A DNA stretch of 64,000 bases from Paraglaciecola sp. 20A4 (lineage in GTDB: Bacteria > Pseudomonadota > Gammaproteobacteria > Enterobacterales > Alteromonadaceae). Below the pieces are notes generated by a model. The model saw nothing but the letters and a program-made list of their open reading frames with translations. It did not search any database and was not told where the DNA came from. The stretch is taken from positions 109,729-173,728 of the forward strand of contig NZ_WTPY01000007.1 of the NCBI RefSeq assembly GCF_011378905.1, read 5' to 3'. Shown here piece by piece: positions 53,641 to 61,947 of this stretch (position 1 is its first letter; each line of letters opens with the position of its first letter). The translations under genes were made by a program, and so were the position numbers.

Positions 53641-53729
53641 TTAAAGAAGTAAGAGTAACAGCGTTTTTGTTATTCGGAGAGCTTCCAAAGGAAGCAATGA
53701 ATGTTTCATTCATTATTAACTCCAAATGT

Positions 53730-53803
53730 GGCGGAATGGCAGAATGGCTATGCAGCGGATTGCAAATCCGTGGATCTCGGTTCGACTCCGGGTTCCGCCT
53801 CCA
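53730..53803 (+). tRNA. tRNA-Cys (GCA)
   Basis: 74 nt with CCA. Acceptor GGCGGAA/TTCCGCC, discriminator U, anticodon GCA in TTGCAAA, T-loop TTCGACT. Confidence 0.95.
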
Positions 53804-53854
53804 TAATCGCTTCAGCAATACCAGCTTGTTATTATTAACAAGTATCCCCCCGAT

Positions 53855-53941
53855 GCCCGGGTGGTGAAATTGGTAGACACAAGGGATTTAAAATCCCTCG
53901 TTCGTAAGGACGTGCCGGTTCAAGTCCGGCCCCGGGCACCA
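53855..53941 (+). tRNA. tRNA-Leu (UAA)
   Basis: 87 nt with CCA. Acceptor GCCCGGG/CCCGGGC, anticodon TAA in TTTAAAA, class II variable arm (CGTTCGTAAGGACG). The Gly–Cys–Leu order after pgsA is that of E. coli glyW–cysT–leuZ. Confidence 0.95.
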
Positions 53942-54298
53942 TTTTTTGTTTTGTACTCTTGTTACACATTCAAATTCGATATTTTTTTAAAATACCTCTT
54001 ATGACCGGATTTAAATCGACGCTTCCCGTGATGTGATTGTTGTTGACGTTTAAAAATCTAGGGCGGTCAAATCATGATGTTTAACCCATCCATGGTGCAC
54101 CTGCCAGCCATTCATCCCTGAATGTCCTTCAGGCAGAACACTGCTTCGCAGCGAAAACATCTACCTTCACCCAGCCCAAGGCACCATTTTTTGTTTTGTA
54201 CTATTGTTACACATTCAAATTTAATACTTTTTTAAAATATCACTAATGACCGGACTTATACCGACGCTTCCCGTGATGTGAGTGTTGTACTCTAAAGC
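53935..54298 (+). repeat. Direct repeat behind tRNA-Leu, period 245 bp
   Basis: Sequence from 53935 (GGCACCATTTTTTGTTTTGTACT…) recurs from 54180 and stays similar for about 115 bp (…GACGCTTCCCGTGATGTGA). The second copy is preceded by a degenerate tRNA-Leu 3' end: 54171–54187 matches 53926–53942 at about 14 of 17 positions. Between the copies is a hairpin-rich stretch. IS remnants begin soon after the second copy. No integrase is present. Confidence 0.8.
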
Positions 54299-54439
54299 CT
54301 TGAGTGAAGTGGTCTAATACCAATCACCTTAAATTTATGATCTAATTACGTTCAATCTCATCGATAAAAATATAGTTCATGCACTTCTTAAAGAATTTTT
54401 AATTTTCCGTTACTTATCGCCAGAGAAAAAAATGGCCGT

Positions 54440-54855
54440 ATGCGTATCAGGTTGATGGCGCTTTCTCATATTAAAAATGGTGCCAATCGAACACAAACAG
54501 CTCAATACTTACACGTCAGTCGCAGAATGGTAAACGAGTGGGTAAAGCGCTTTAATGCACACGGTCTCGATGGGCTAAAAGAAAAACGCGTTCTGGCCGC
54601 CCTCGGGCATTGTCTACTGAGCAGTTGGAACAATTTAAAGCGTATGTGGTGTCTCATGCCATCAAACCTGATGGAGGAAGGCTAAAAGGCACCCTTATGA
54701 TCTCCTATGTGGAGCGGGAGTTTGGAGTCAGCTATAGCCTGACAAATATATACCGCCTTCTCCACCAGTCAGGTTTTTCCTGGCTTACGAGCAGCTCCAA
54801 ACATCCCAAACAATCAGAAGAAGCTCAAGAGACTTTTAAAAAAATTCAAAACTGA
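54440..54855 (+). pseudogene. IS630-family transposase N-terminal remnant
   Basis: Helix-turn-helix part of an IS630-type transposase: RIRLMALSHIKNGANRTQTAQYLHVSRRMVNEWVKRFNAHGLDGLKEK, then a one-base frameshift near 54590, then SGRPRALSTEQLEQF…LTNIYRLLHQSGFSW…KHPKQSEEAQETFKK. The DDE catalytic part is missing because the sequence passes at about 54838 into IS3-type DNA. A TAATACCAAT stretch near 54315 may be its left end. Confidence 0.8.
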
Positions 54856-55120
54856 AACGATCAATGCGATCAGCTTGGTATTAGAGCAACAATATACGCG
54901 AGCTGAAGCCGCCCGCAGTTTGGAACTGAATCCAAATTTAATCACTCGCTGGATCAAAGAGCACGAGCAAGACAATGACGGTCAGGCGTTTCGCGGCAAT
55001 GGCAAACTCACACCCGAGCAAGAAGAAATCCGGGCGCTCAAAGCCAAGGTTCGCCAGCTTGAAATGGAGAAAAACATTTTAAAGGAAGCGACGGTCTTCT
55101 TCGCCAAAGAAATCAAATAA
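54839..55120 (+). pseudogene. IS3-family transposase OrfA, missing start
   Basis: The reading frame gives KFKTETINAISLVLEQQYTRAEAARSLELN…LITRWIKEHEQD…KLTPEQEEIRALKAKVRQLEMEKNILKEATVFFAKEIK: an HTH plus leucine-zipper OrfA. No start codon precedes the conserved KFK; a TTG at 54875 is the first candidate and would cut into the HTH. AAAG near the end is a possible −1 slip site leading into orfB. Confidence 0.75.
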
Positions 55121-55167
55121 AATACCAATTTATTGCCCAAAAGAAGAAGACCTATCCCATCGATGCC

Positions 55168-55992
55168 ATGTGTCGATTGTTGGGGGTAAAGCGCAGTGGT
55201 TATTATCGTTTTGCAAAGCAAATGCATGACGATATTGACCCTACACATAGCGAGATGATTGAGTGGGTTAAGAAGATAGCCGTGGCGGCAGAAAACCTTT
55301 ATGGCAGCCGTAGAATGCAACATGCGCTGAATTGTTTAGGTTATCCGGTTAGCCGCCACACGGCGCGTAAACTGATGAGAGAAGCAGGTGTGTGGGTGAA
55401 ATACCCTAAGAAGTATAAAGTCACCACCGATAGTAATCACAACAAGCCGCTGTTTGACAACCTGGTCAAGCGCCAGTTTGATGTTAATGCGCCGGATCAG
55501 GTTTATGTAGGGGATATCACCTACATTTGGACGCGTGAAGGGTGGTTATACCTGGCCGTTGTGATTGACCTCTATTCACGTAAAGTGGTGGGTTGGAGCA
55601 TGAGTTCACGGATGAAAGCTCAATTGGTGGTTGACGCCTTACGCATGGCCATCTGGCAGCGTAAACCGACAGCGGGTTTGATTATGCATACTGACCGAGG
55701 CTCGCAATATGCGAGTCATCAATATAGGGAATTGCTATCGGCTCACGGTATTAAAGGTAGTATGAGCAGCAAAGGCGATTGTTCGGATAAAGCTGTAGCA
55801 GAAAGCTTCTTCGGGAGCCTGAAACAAGAGCGAGTGCAATGGCAAAATTACCAAACTCGGCATGAAGCGCAAAAGAACATCTTGAACTACATCACGATGT
55901 TTTATAACAGTCACAGACCGCATTCAAATCTTGGGTATCAAAGCCCAAATCACTATGAGCAGCAAATGGCTATATTACAAAAAGTAGCTTAA
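55168..55992 (+). CDS. IS3-family transposase OrfB (integrase core)
   Basis: 274 residues from the ATG, with the frame open upstream to the orfA end in the −1 frame (…QKKKTYPIDAMCRLLGVKRSGYYRF), as expected for an OrfAB fusion made by frameshifting. HTH_21-like segment (YGSRRMQHALNCLGYPVSRHTARKLMREAG) and a complete DDE core: VGDITYIW, MHTDRGSQYAS and KAVAESFFGSLKQE. The enzyme looks intact even though the element is not. Confidence 0.88.
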   Translation: MCRLLGVKRSGYYRFAKQMHDDIDPTHSEMIEWVKKIAVAAENLYGSRRMQHALNCLGYPVSRHTARKLMREAGVWVKYPKKYKVTTDSNHNKPLFDNLVKRQFDVNAPDQVYVGDITYIWTREGWLYLAVVIDLYSRKVVGWSMSSRMKAQLVVDALRMAIWQRKPTAGLIMHTDRGSQYASHQYRELLSAHGIKGSMSSKGDCSDKAVAESFFGSLKQERVQWQNYQTRHEAQKNILNYITMFYNSHRPHSNLGYQSPNHYEQQMAILQKVA

Positions 55993-56089
55993 CTAGGATG
56001 TCCGAAAAATGTTGACCACGTCATGCGCAGGTTTTCAATAATTTCGTGGGGATCCCTCAGACTCTGACCCTTTTTATTATTACTTGAAA

Positions 56090-56119
56090 AAAAGCGATAT
56101 GTAGAAACATATCGCTTTT
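56090..56119 (-). terminator. Terminator after the TonB-dependent receptor
   Basis: AAAAGCGATATG (56090–56101) pairs with CATATCGCTTTT (56108–56119); the minus strand continues in Ts. Confidence 0.85.
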
Positions 56120-56172
56120 GAATTGAAATATTGAATTAGCTAAAATTACTTAAACCTATTCGTTATCTGCAG

Positions 56173-58527
56173 TTAGAAATGCATTAAGAAATTCAAACCA
56201 AAAGTACGTGGGGCTCCTTTCAAAAATGTGTCTGGGGTTAATCCTGTCGTCGGGAAGAATCCCACATCATAATCTTCGTCAGCTAAATTTCTTACCCATA
56301 GCGCAACTTCCCAATCGGCTGATTCCAAAGCCATTCGAGCATTCGCTATGGCATATGAGTCTACCTGATCATTGTTTTGTATCGTCTGGTAGTGCTCACC
56401 TGTACTACTTGCGTCAATTTGAGTACGTAGAGTAAAGTTATCACCTAACGGAGCTGCATAAACTACAGCAAAATTCCAAGAAACATCTGCTGAAAAAGGT
56501 AGGTCATTACCCTCAAGAGTTGTATCTTCACCTTGAAAGTTATCAATTTCAGAATTAATAAAAGTAGCACCCGCTTTAATATTTAGTCCATCAATAGGGT
56601 TTAAGGTTAGGGCAAGTTCAGCGCCCTGAATAGTTGCGTCTGATACGTTTGCACGAACATTAGTGCTAGCTCCAGCCACTATTAATTTAGCGGTAGACTG
56701 ATAATCGGAAAAATCATAATAAAATAGATTAGCTTCAGCAGAAAGCAAACCGTTATTTGAACGGTACTTAGAACCGACTTCATAGGCAATTACGGTTTCT
56801 GAATCAATCGGCAAGGCTTCTTGTGCCGACAAGATAGTCGAACCATCGAAGCCACCTGCTTTATAACCTGTGCTAACCGTGCCGTATAGTCGCCATTCTT
56901 TTGCGGGTGTAAATATACTACTAATTTTCCAGGTAACTTTGCTGTCATCAAGAGATTCATCAAATACTAGTGGTGATGCAGGATCAATAGGCACGCCTAT
57001 ATACACTTGTCCTGCAGGGAAAAAGCTTGGTGGTGTACCATAAACCCCATAAGGGTCATTGTTTTGCGTTTGCCCTGTGAATGTCACTTCGTCTGACGAA
57101 TAACGTAAGCCTGCCTCTAATGTAAACCAATCTACAGGTGTCCAGTCAGATGATGCAAAAATCCCTAAAGAATCGCGCTCTTGAATATAATCTGTTTGTA
57201 CATCGGTTTGCCATAAACCAGAGTTTAAGAATAATAAATTAGTCCCAAAGTCAATTTTATCTTGAAGAGTAAATGCACCCAATAACCAACTCGCGTTTTC
57301 CGAGTATTGTCCGGCTAGGCGAGCTTCGATAGTAAATTGCGAAAAATCGTTATCAAACAAATAATCGGCAACTGAAAATGGTAAGTTATCTGAGGTTGTA
57401 TAATTACGATCAAGTGACTCGTAACCGATTAAAACGGTTGCAGTAGTATCACCCGAAAATTCGTGATCAATTTGTAGATTTGCACCAACTTGTTCAGAAT
57501 CTAACTTAGGCAGCATATTTGAGTAAACCGTAAAGGGATCATTATCTAAGGCATTAGCAAAATCAATGAGTGCCGGATCTTGTGGATTAAGAAAGAATGA
57601 TGCTGAGCTTGCGTACTCTGCCCAATTTTCGGCTGTAACGTCGGGTATAGCTAGTTCAGATTTGTCTTGTCCTAGGGTCACTTTTGTTGTGACAAGCGTC
57701 GCGTCTGATACACTCCATTCTGCGGTTACACGAGCAGAAACGCGATCAGACCCACCCCAGCTGCCTTGTGCCGCCACGCTTTCTTGTGGAGTGATGGTAC
57801 CTGGTGAATAAGAATAGTCAGTGCCAGGTCCTGTACCTAAATGTTCGTAAAAACCATCAGAAGATTCATACATGGCCGCGACCCGAACTAAAAAGTCTTC
57901 AGAAATAGGAAGATCAACAGCACCTTCTCCACGAACTGTTCCAAAGTTACCTAGATCTAAATCTAAATAGCCCCCAAAATCAATATCGGGCCGTTTAGTG
58001 ATTATATTAATTGCGCCGGCGGTAGCGTTACGTCCGTATAATGTGCCTTGTGGGCCCTTTAATACTTCAACTCTCTCAATATCGAAATACTGTCCGTTTA
58101 ACAAACCATTAGTACCTTGATAAATACCATTTACGTGAATCGCGGCTGATGAAGAACCGTTCGGATTAAAATCATCATCACCAACGCCACGGATAGTTAT
58201 GCGCGGGGAGGATGCGCCTGCATAGGTTTCACTATAAATCACGCCCGGTGTATTTAAGGCTAACGATTTTGCATCACCTGTACCATTAGCTCTAAGCTCT
58301 GCGGTACTGAGGACGTTTACAACACCAGGTATATCCTGAATTGATTCCGTTTTTTTACGAGCCGTTACCGTAATGACTTCTAAATTATCGGCTTCTACAT
58401 TTAAAGTTTGCGCATAAGCTTGTGATGTGAAAATTGTTAGCCAGGAACTAGCAATAAAGACACCTGTAACTGCTGAGCTGATAATTTTTTTCTTAAAATG
58501 ATTATTTTTAATTGTGTACGTAGACAT
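56173..58527 (-). CDS. TonB-dependent receptor
   Basis: 784 residues from ATG 58527 (GGAAAA 6 nt upstream; an ATG at 58569 has none). Signal peptide (about residues 12–40, ending SQAYA), TonB box-like LEVITVTARK, plug domain (IQDIPGVVNVLS…RITIRGVG…VEVLKGPQGTLYGRNATAGAINIITKRP), 22-strand barrel and C-terminal aromatic end (RTFGLNFLMHF). It resembles the iron-complex/carbohydrate receptors abundant in marine Alteromonadales and sphingomonads; ligand unknown. No Fur box seen. It stands alone between mobile-element debris. Confidence 0.92.
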   Translation of the reverse strand: MSTYTIKNNHFKKKIISSAVTGVFIASSWLTIFTSQAYAQTLNVEADNLEVITVTARKKTESIQDIPGVVNVLSTAELRANGTGDAKSLALNTPGVIYSETYAGASSPRITIRGVGDDDFNPNGSSSAAIHVNGIYQGTNGLLNGQYFDIERVEVLKGPQGTLYGRNATAGAINIITKRPDIDFGGYLDLDLGNFGTVRGEGAVDLPISEDFLVRVAAMYESSDGFYEHLGTGPGTDYSYSPGTITPQESVAAQGSWGGSDRVSARVTAEWSVSDATLVTTKVTLGQDKSELAIPDVTAENWAEYASSASFFLNPQDPALIDFANALDNDPFTVYSNMLPKLDSEQVGANLQIDHEFSGDTTATVLIGYESLDRNYTTSDNLPFSVADYLFDNDFSQFTIEARLAGQYSENASWLLGAFTLQDKIDFGTNLLFLNSGLWQTDVQTDYIQERDSLGIFASSDWTPVDWFTLEAGLRYSSDEVTFTGQTQNNDPYGVYGTPPSFFPAGQVYIGVPIDPASPLVFDESLDDSKVTWKISSIFTPAKEWRLYGTVSTGYKAGGFDGSTILSAQEALPIDSETVIAYEVGSKYRSNNGLLSAEANLFYYDFSDYQSTAKLIVAGASTNVRANVSDATIQGAELALTLNPIDGLNIKAGATFINSEIDNFQGEDTTLEGNDLPFSADVSWNFAVVYAAPLGDNFTLRTQIDASSTGEHYQTIQNNDQVDSYAIANARMALESADWEVALWVRNLADEDYDVGFFPTTGLTPDTFLKGAPRTFGLNFLMHF

Positions 58528-58802
58528 TAATTTTCCAAAAATGACGTTTATCGAGAACCGATATTTCATCTAACTTGAGTTTCAATAGTATCACCACCCA
58601 TATTTATGGCTAGAACATTTAGCCTAAAAATTAAATGTTTCATATAAAATTCACATTAAATTTTATTTTGAATATTTGCTAAAAATCTAGTTAATTGTTT
58701 TTAAAAAATCACTACGAACTTAAATGGACACCCAAGATAAATTTGGCCGTTTTATTTAGTTGAACTAAGCGTTTAAGGTTAATTATTTAAAAGGATTCAA
58801 TG
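58528..58802. other. AT-rich region upstream of the TonB-dependent receptor
   Basis: 275 bp with no gene; presumably holds the receptor promoter. Nothing else recognised. Confidence 0.5.
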
Positions 58803-58874
58803 ATGCCCCTGTCCCGTAAATCTCAGATTAGTTTGTTAGATACGCCTTATTGTGTGCCCAGAGTTCAGCACTAG
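58803..58874 (+). pseudogene. REP-associated tyrosine transposase fragment
   Basis: Reads MPLSRKSQISLLDTPYCVPRV before a stop. The first 16 residues match the start of Y1/REP-associated transposases (MPRPRxSxISLxxTPYYHCVSR); residues are missing at the point where the family has YYHCVSR. The next 390 bp (to about 59260) show no usable frame and are likely further decayed DNA. Confidence 0.5.
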
Positions 58875-59260
58875 CATGGAATGCTTTAATGAACCACGAG
58901 TCTATCTGAAATACATGAATAATGCGGCAGGAGCCAAAGTATTCATGGCGCTATCTGGTTGTGCAGATAGTTGAGTTTAAGCGACAGTGACTTATCGTAT
59001 GCTGATAAGGTGATGTAACTCGCTGACAACGGGGAGTGAGGCGAATTCGTTACGCCAACAGGCTTATCTAAACTGAGTATTGGACGGATGAAGAATATGA
59101 ACCGATTAACCCGCATCTAAGGGCTGAAGTGTCGCCACTACCTACACGAATTAACAGGTAGTATTATGCTGTGATATTGTGAATAGTTCGGACAATATTA
59201 CCAATTTTCAAGTGTGTATACGCTTGTCATAGATAAACGTTTATACCACAATTCTGCGTT

Positions 59261-59306
59261 TGAACAAACGGGGTCAAGTCTTGTGAACAAACGGGGTCAA
59301 GTCTTG
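59261..59306 (+). repeat. Left terminal repeat: two 23-bp tandem units
   Basis: TGAACAAACGGGGTCAAGTCTTG occurs at 59261–59283 and again at 59284–59306. Its GGGGTCAAGTCTTG part is repeated inverted at 60208–60221, at the far side of the transposase gene. Confidence 0.9.
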
Positions 59307-59322
59307 CATTTTGCAACATTCC

Positions 59323-59350
59323 AAAGGTTAACTATATTTAGTTAACCTTT
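59323..59350 (+). terminator. Hairpin in front of the REP-associated transposase
   Basis: AAAGGTTAACTA (59323–59334) and TAGTTAACCTTT (59339–59350) make a perfect 12-bp stem with a 4-nt loop and a short T run. It may shield the transposase from outside transcripts or be a recognised DNA hairpin. Confidence 0.6.
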
Positions 59351-59371
59351 TTGGTTTCGGGGATTAATAAA

Positions 59372-60217
59372 ATGAGTAGGCCACTACGACTAGAGTATGC
59401 AGGTGCGTTATATCATGTGACTTCACGAGGAAATGAACGCAATCCTATTTATCGAGATGAAGCTGATTTTGACATGTATCTAGACGTTTTAACTCAAGCT
59501 TGTGAGCGGTTCAATTGGATTATCCATGCTTATTGTTTAATGACTAATCATTATCATTTATTAGTCGAAACGCCAGATGGAAACTTATCAAAAGGAATGC
59601 GCCACTTAAATGGAGTGTACACGCAAAAGTTTAATCGAAAGCATAAACGCGTTGGGCACTTATACCAAGGCAGGTATAAATCTATTTTGGTCGACAAAGA
59701 CACTTATTTATTAGAGCTTAGTCGCTACATTGTCTTAAATCCTGTAAGAGCTAAAAACATGGTTGAACATCCACAACAGTGGAAGTGGAGTAGCTATTTA
59801 TACACCACAGGAGAACTAAATTCACCAAACTGGCTAGCTACCAATGCTTTACTATTGTTATTTTCCAAAAAGAAGAAATATGCGATAAAGAAATACCAAG
59901 AATTTGTCATGCAAGGGCTTGGGATAGATATATGGGACAATTTACAAAGCCAAATTTATTTAGGAAGCCATGAGTTTGTAGAAAAACACAAACTAGCATT
60001 AAGTGAGGACATACAATTATTGTCTGAAATCCCCCACAAACAAACAAGACGAAAAGCTAAACCAATGCTCGAAATATATAAGAAAAATGTAAATAATAAA
60101 AAGCAAGGTATGATTGAAGCTTACGTGACTGGGGGATACACAATGAGTGAAATTGGAAGCGTTTTTGGTGTGCATTATTCAACTGTAAGTAGGGTAGTTG
60201 CAAAATTCAAGACTTGA
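59372..60217 (+). CDS. REP-associated tyrosine transposase (Y1/IS200-like)
   Basis: 281 residues from ATG 59372 (MSRPLRLEYAGALYHVTSRGNERNPIYRDE). The HUH metal motif is in CLMTNHYHLLVETP, the likely nucleophile Tyr in the RYKSILVDKDTYLLELSRYIVLNPVRA region, and there is an extra C-terminal HTH (AYVTGGYTMSEIGSVFGVHYSTVSRVVAKFK) that may bind the repeat. Its TGA stop lies inside the right inverted repeat, tying gene and end together. RAYTs act on REP-like hairpins by single-strand cleavage. Confidence 0.88.
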   Translation: MSRPLRLEYAGALYHVTSRGNERNPIYRDEADFDMYLDVLTQACERFNWIIHAYCLMTNHYHLLVETPDGNLSKGMRHLNGVYTQKFNRKHKRVGHLYQGRYKSILVDKDTYLLELSRYIVLNPVRAKNMVEHPQQWKWSSYLYTTGELNSPNWLATNALLLLFSKKKKYAIKKYQEFVMQGLGIDIWDNLQSQIYLGSHEFVEKHKLALSEDIQLLSEIPHKQTRRKAKPMLEIYKKNVNNKKQGMIEAYVTGGYTMSEIGSVFGVHYSTVSRVVAKFKT

Positions 60218-60256
60218 CCCCAGTTGGTTCCTGACCCCAGTTGGTTCCCAGTTGGT
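60208..60256 (-). repeat. Right terminal repeat of the REP-transposase unit
   Basis: CAAGACTTGACCCC (60208–60221) is the inverse of the left end. TGACCCCAGTTGGTTCC (60215) recurs at 60232 in near-identical form, and CCAGTTGGTT a third time. Confidence 0.85.
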
Positions 60257-60303
60257 TTTTCTTTAAAAGCTTGTCTAAAGTCTAAATAATACAACTCATT
60301 AAT

Positions 60304-61707
60304 TTAAGTCCAAAGTAAACTCGGTAATTTGCGAATAGCACGCTCCCTTTCTCCAACGGTGGGATGAGCAAAACTAATTCTTAAGAAATTTTTGTAGTAC
60401 CCAGAAACTGAAAACAATGCACCGGGGGTAAGTACGATCCCCAGGCCTAAAGCCAACTGATAAAGCTGAGCGGTATCGATATGTGGATCAACTTGCACCC
60501 ATATAGCCAATCCACCTGCGGGAATGCTGAAACGAATAGAGTCAGGCCAATGTGTCTGTAAACAGACAATTAATTGGTCTCGTTGGCGTTTTAAAACTTG
60601 ACGATAAAAATGTAAATGCCGACGATAATAGCCTTCGGCCATAAATGCATGCATACCTTGTTGGATAGATTGATTACCAGCCAATTGAGTTACGAGTTTT
60701 AAATCACAAATTTTTTTATGCCAGCGACCTCCAGCGATCCAACCCAATCTTATATCTCGGGATAGGGATTTTGAAAAAGAGCTGCAGAGTATTACCCTGT
60801 CTTGACTATCAAAAGCTTTCAGAGGGGGGGCTCGTTCAGTAAAATGAAGATCGCCATATATATCATCTTCAATTAAGACCATATCAAAACGATTTGCTAT
60901 CTCAACAAGTTGTTTCTTGTGGCCCGCAGGCATACTAGCACCACTTGGGGTAGCAAAACTTGGCGTAACAACACAAGCACGAATTTTCCATTTTTGTAAG
61001 GCTTTTTCCAGCTCCGTAGGGTTAAACCCATCAATAGTAGATGACGCGATTTCAATAACATTTAACTGCAATTTTTCCAACAATTGCAGGACTCCATAAA
61101 ATGCAGGACTCTCAATCGCAACGTTATCTCCAGGTTGACACGTTGCCATTAAGGCTAAAAACAGGGAGTTTTGACATCCCGCAGTAATACAATAGTCTGA
61201 TGCCGTAATGTTTAAGCCCACTGAACGATAATGTTCTTTGATTTGAAAACGTAAGTCTACAGAACCCAAAGGTGAGTCGTAGTGCATTGCTTTTTGTTGA
61301 GTATGGCTACGTTGAGCTTTATTTAAGTAGCGATTGAGAATATTTATATGGTTAGAAGGCGAAGTATTTGAGCCATGAGGCAAAATGTCAAAGGCCGCGC
61401 CACGCTGCATAATATCATTAAACAACTCAGATAAATTTACTGCCATAGGTGCCAGAGTTTCAGAATTCGGGCTAATAGGATTTTTCTGTTCGAACAAATT
61501 AGTAACAAAGTATCCAGTTTTAGGTCGAGCTTCAATAAGTCTCGAAGCTTCTAGCTCACGCAATGCATGAATTACCGTATTTTTAGATACCTTATACTGT
61601 TCCGTCAGTTTCTGAATAGATGGAAGTTTTTCACCGCCAATCCACATTTTGTCTATGATTTTACTTTCTAAGTTTTGTGCAATTATTTCGTACTGGTATT
61701 TTTTCAA
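60304..61707 (-). CDS. MocR-family transcriptional regulator (GntR–aminotransferase fusion)
   Basis: 467 residues: GntR winged helix (residues about 5–70; GEKLPSIQKLTEQYKVSKNTVIHALRELEASRLIEARPKTGYFV) joined to a class I aminotransferase-like domain with PLP-site Lys in LCSSFSKSLSRDIRLGWIAGG, ITAGCQNSLFLALMA and LIEDDIYGDLHF. MocR proteins use PLP as effector rather than catalysing transamination. Divergent from cysI and probably its regulator; GabR, PdxR and TauR are relatives. Confidence 0.9.
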   Translation of the reverse strand: MKKYQYEIIAQNLESKIIDKMWIGGEKLPSIQKLTEQYKVSKNTVIHALRELEASRLIEARPKTGYFVTNLFEQKNPISPNSETLAPMAVNLSELFNDIMQRGAAFDILPHGSNTSPSNHINILNRYLNKAQRSHTQQKAMHYDSPLGSVDLRFQIKEHYRSVGLNITASDYCITAGCQNSLFLALMATCQPGDNVAIESPAFYGVLQLLEKLQLNVIEIASSTIDGFNPTELEKALQKWKIRACVVTPSFATPSGASMPAGHKKQLVEIANRFDMVLIEDDIYGDLHFTERAPPLKAFDSQDRVILCSSFSKSLSRDIRLGWIAGGRWHKKICDLKLVTQLAGNQSIQQGMHAFMAEGYYRRHLHFYRQVLKRQRDQLIVCLQTHWPDSIRFSIPAGGLAIWVQVDPHIDTAQLYQLALGLGIVLTPGALFSVSGYYKNFLRISFAHPTVGERERAIRKLPSLLWT

Positions 61708-61768
61708 AACTCAAACCTCCGATACTTGGTTTTGCAATATTTACGTTAGCAAAAACCATCTCATAACA

Positions 61769-61867
61769 AATCTGTACCCATAATATTTTATTATCTTGTA
61801 TCTGTAATCATTTAACTCAAATTACTAAAATTCACACTCTCTGTTGCCTTAATGTTTGAGTGAATTT
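61769..61867. promoter_or_regulatory. Candidate operator region between MocR regulator and cysI
   Basis: Direct repeats AATCTGTACCCATA (61769) and TATCTGTAATCATT (61799) lie 30 bp apart, the style of site used by MocR proteins. Further on AAATTCACACTC (61828–61839) and GAGTGAATTT (61858–61867) form an inverted repeat. Either could bind the regulator. Confidence 0.4.
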
Positions 61868-61947
61868 GTCATAGTGTTATTTGATATAGATTCTTTGTGC
61901 AGCAGATTATCTAAACAAGAATGTAAATATCTAAGGGCCTGCAAACA

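Larger units (their letters stand above)
54839..56023 (+). mobile_element. IS3-family element, 5'-truncated
   Basis: It holds orfA lacking its start, an intact orfB and a right end. The putative right terminal repeat is 55999–56023 (ends …GACCACGTCA); its inverse was not found on the left. The junction with the IS630 remnant lies in an A-rich run around 54838–54846, so the left end is lost. It probably cannot move by itself. Confidence 0.75.
59261..60256 (+). mobile_element. REP-associated transposase unit with inverted ends
   Basis: A single transposase gene lies between GGGGTCAAGTCTTG (59269–59282 and 59292–59305) and the inverse CAAGACTTGACCCC (60208–60221), followed by TGACCCCAGTTGGTTCC-type tandem units to about 60256. 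The ends look intact. Confidence 0.75.

Noticed and set aside
53935..54300. tRNA-Leu 3' duplication as attL/attR of a genomic island
   Set aside because: Only about 245 bp separate the copies and no integrase or cargo is present.
54857..55120. Intact IS3 orfA gene
   Set aside because: No start codon ahead of the conserved N-terminus; listed as truncated.
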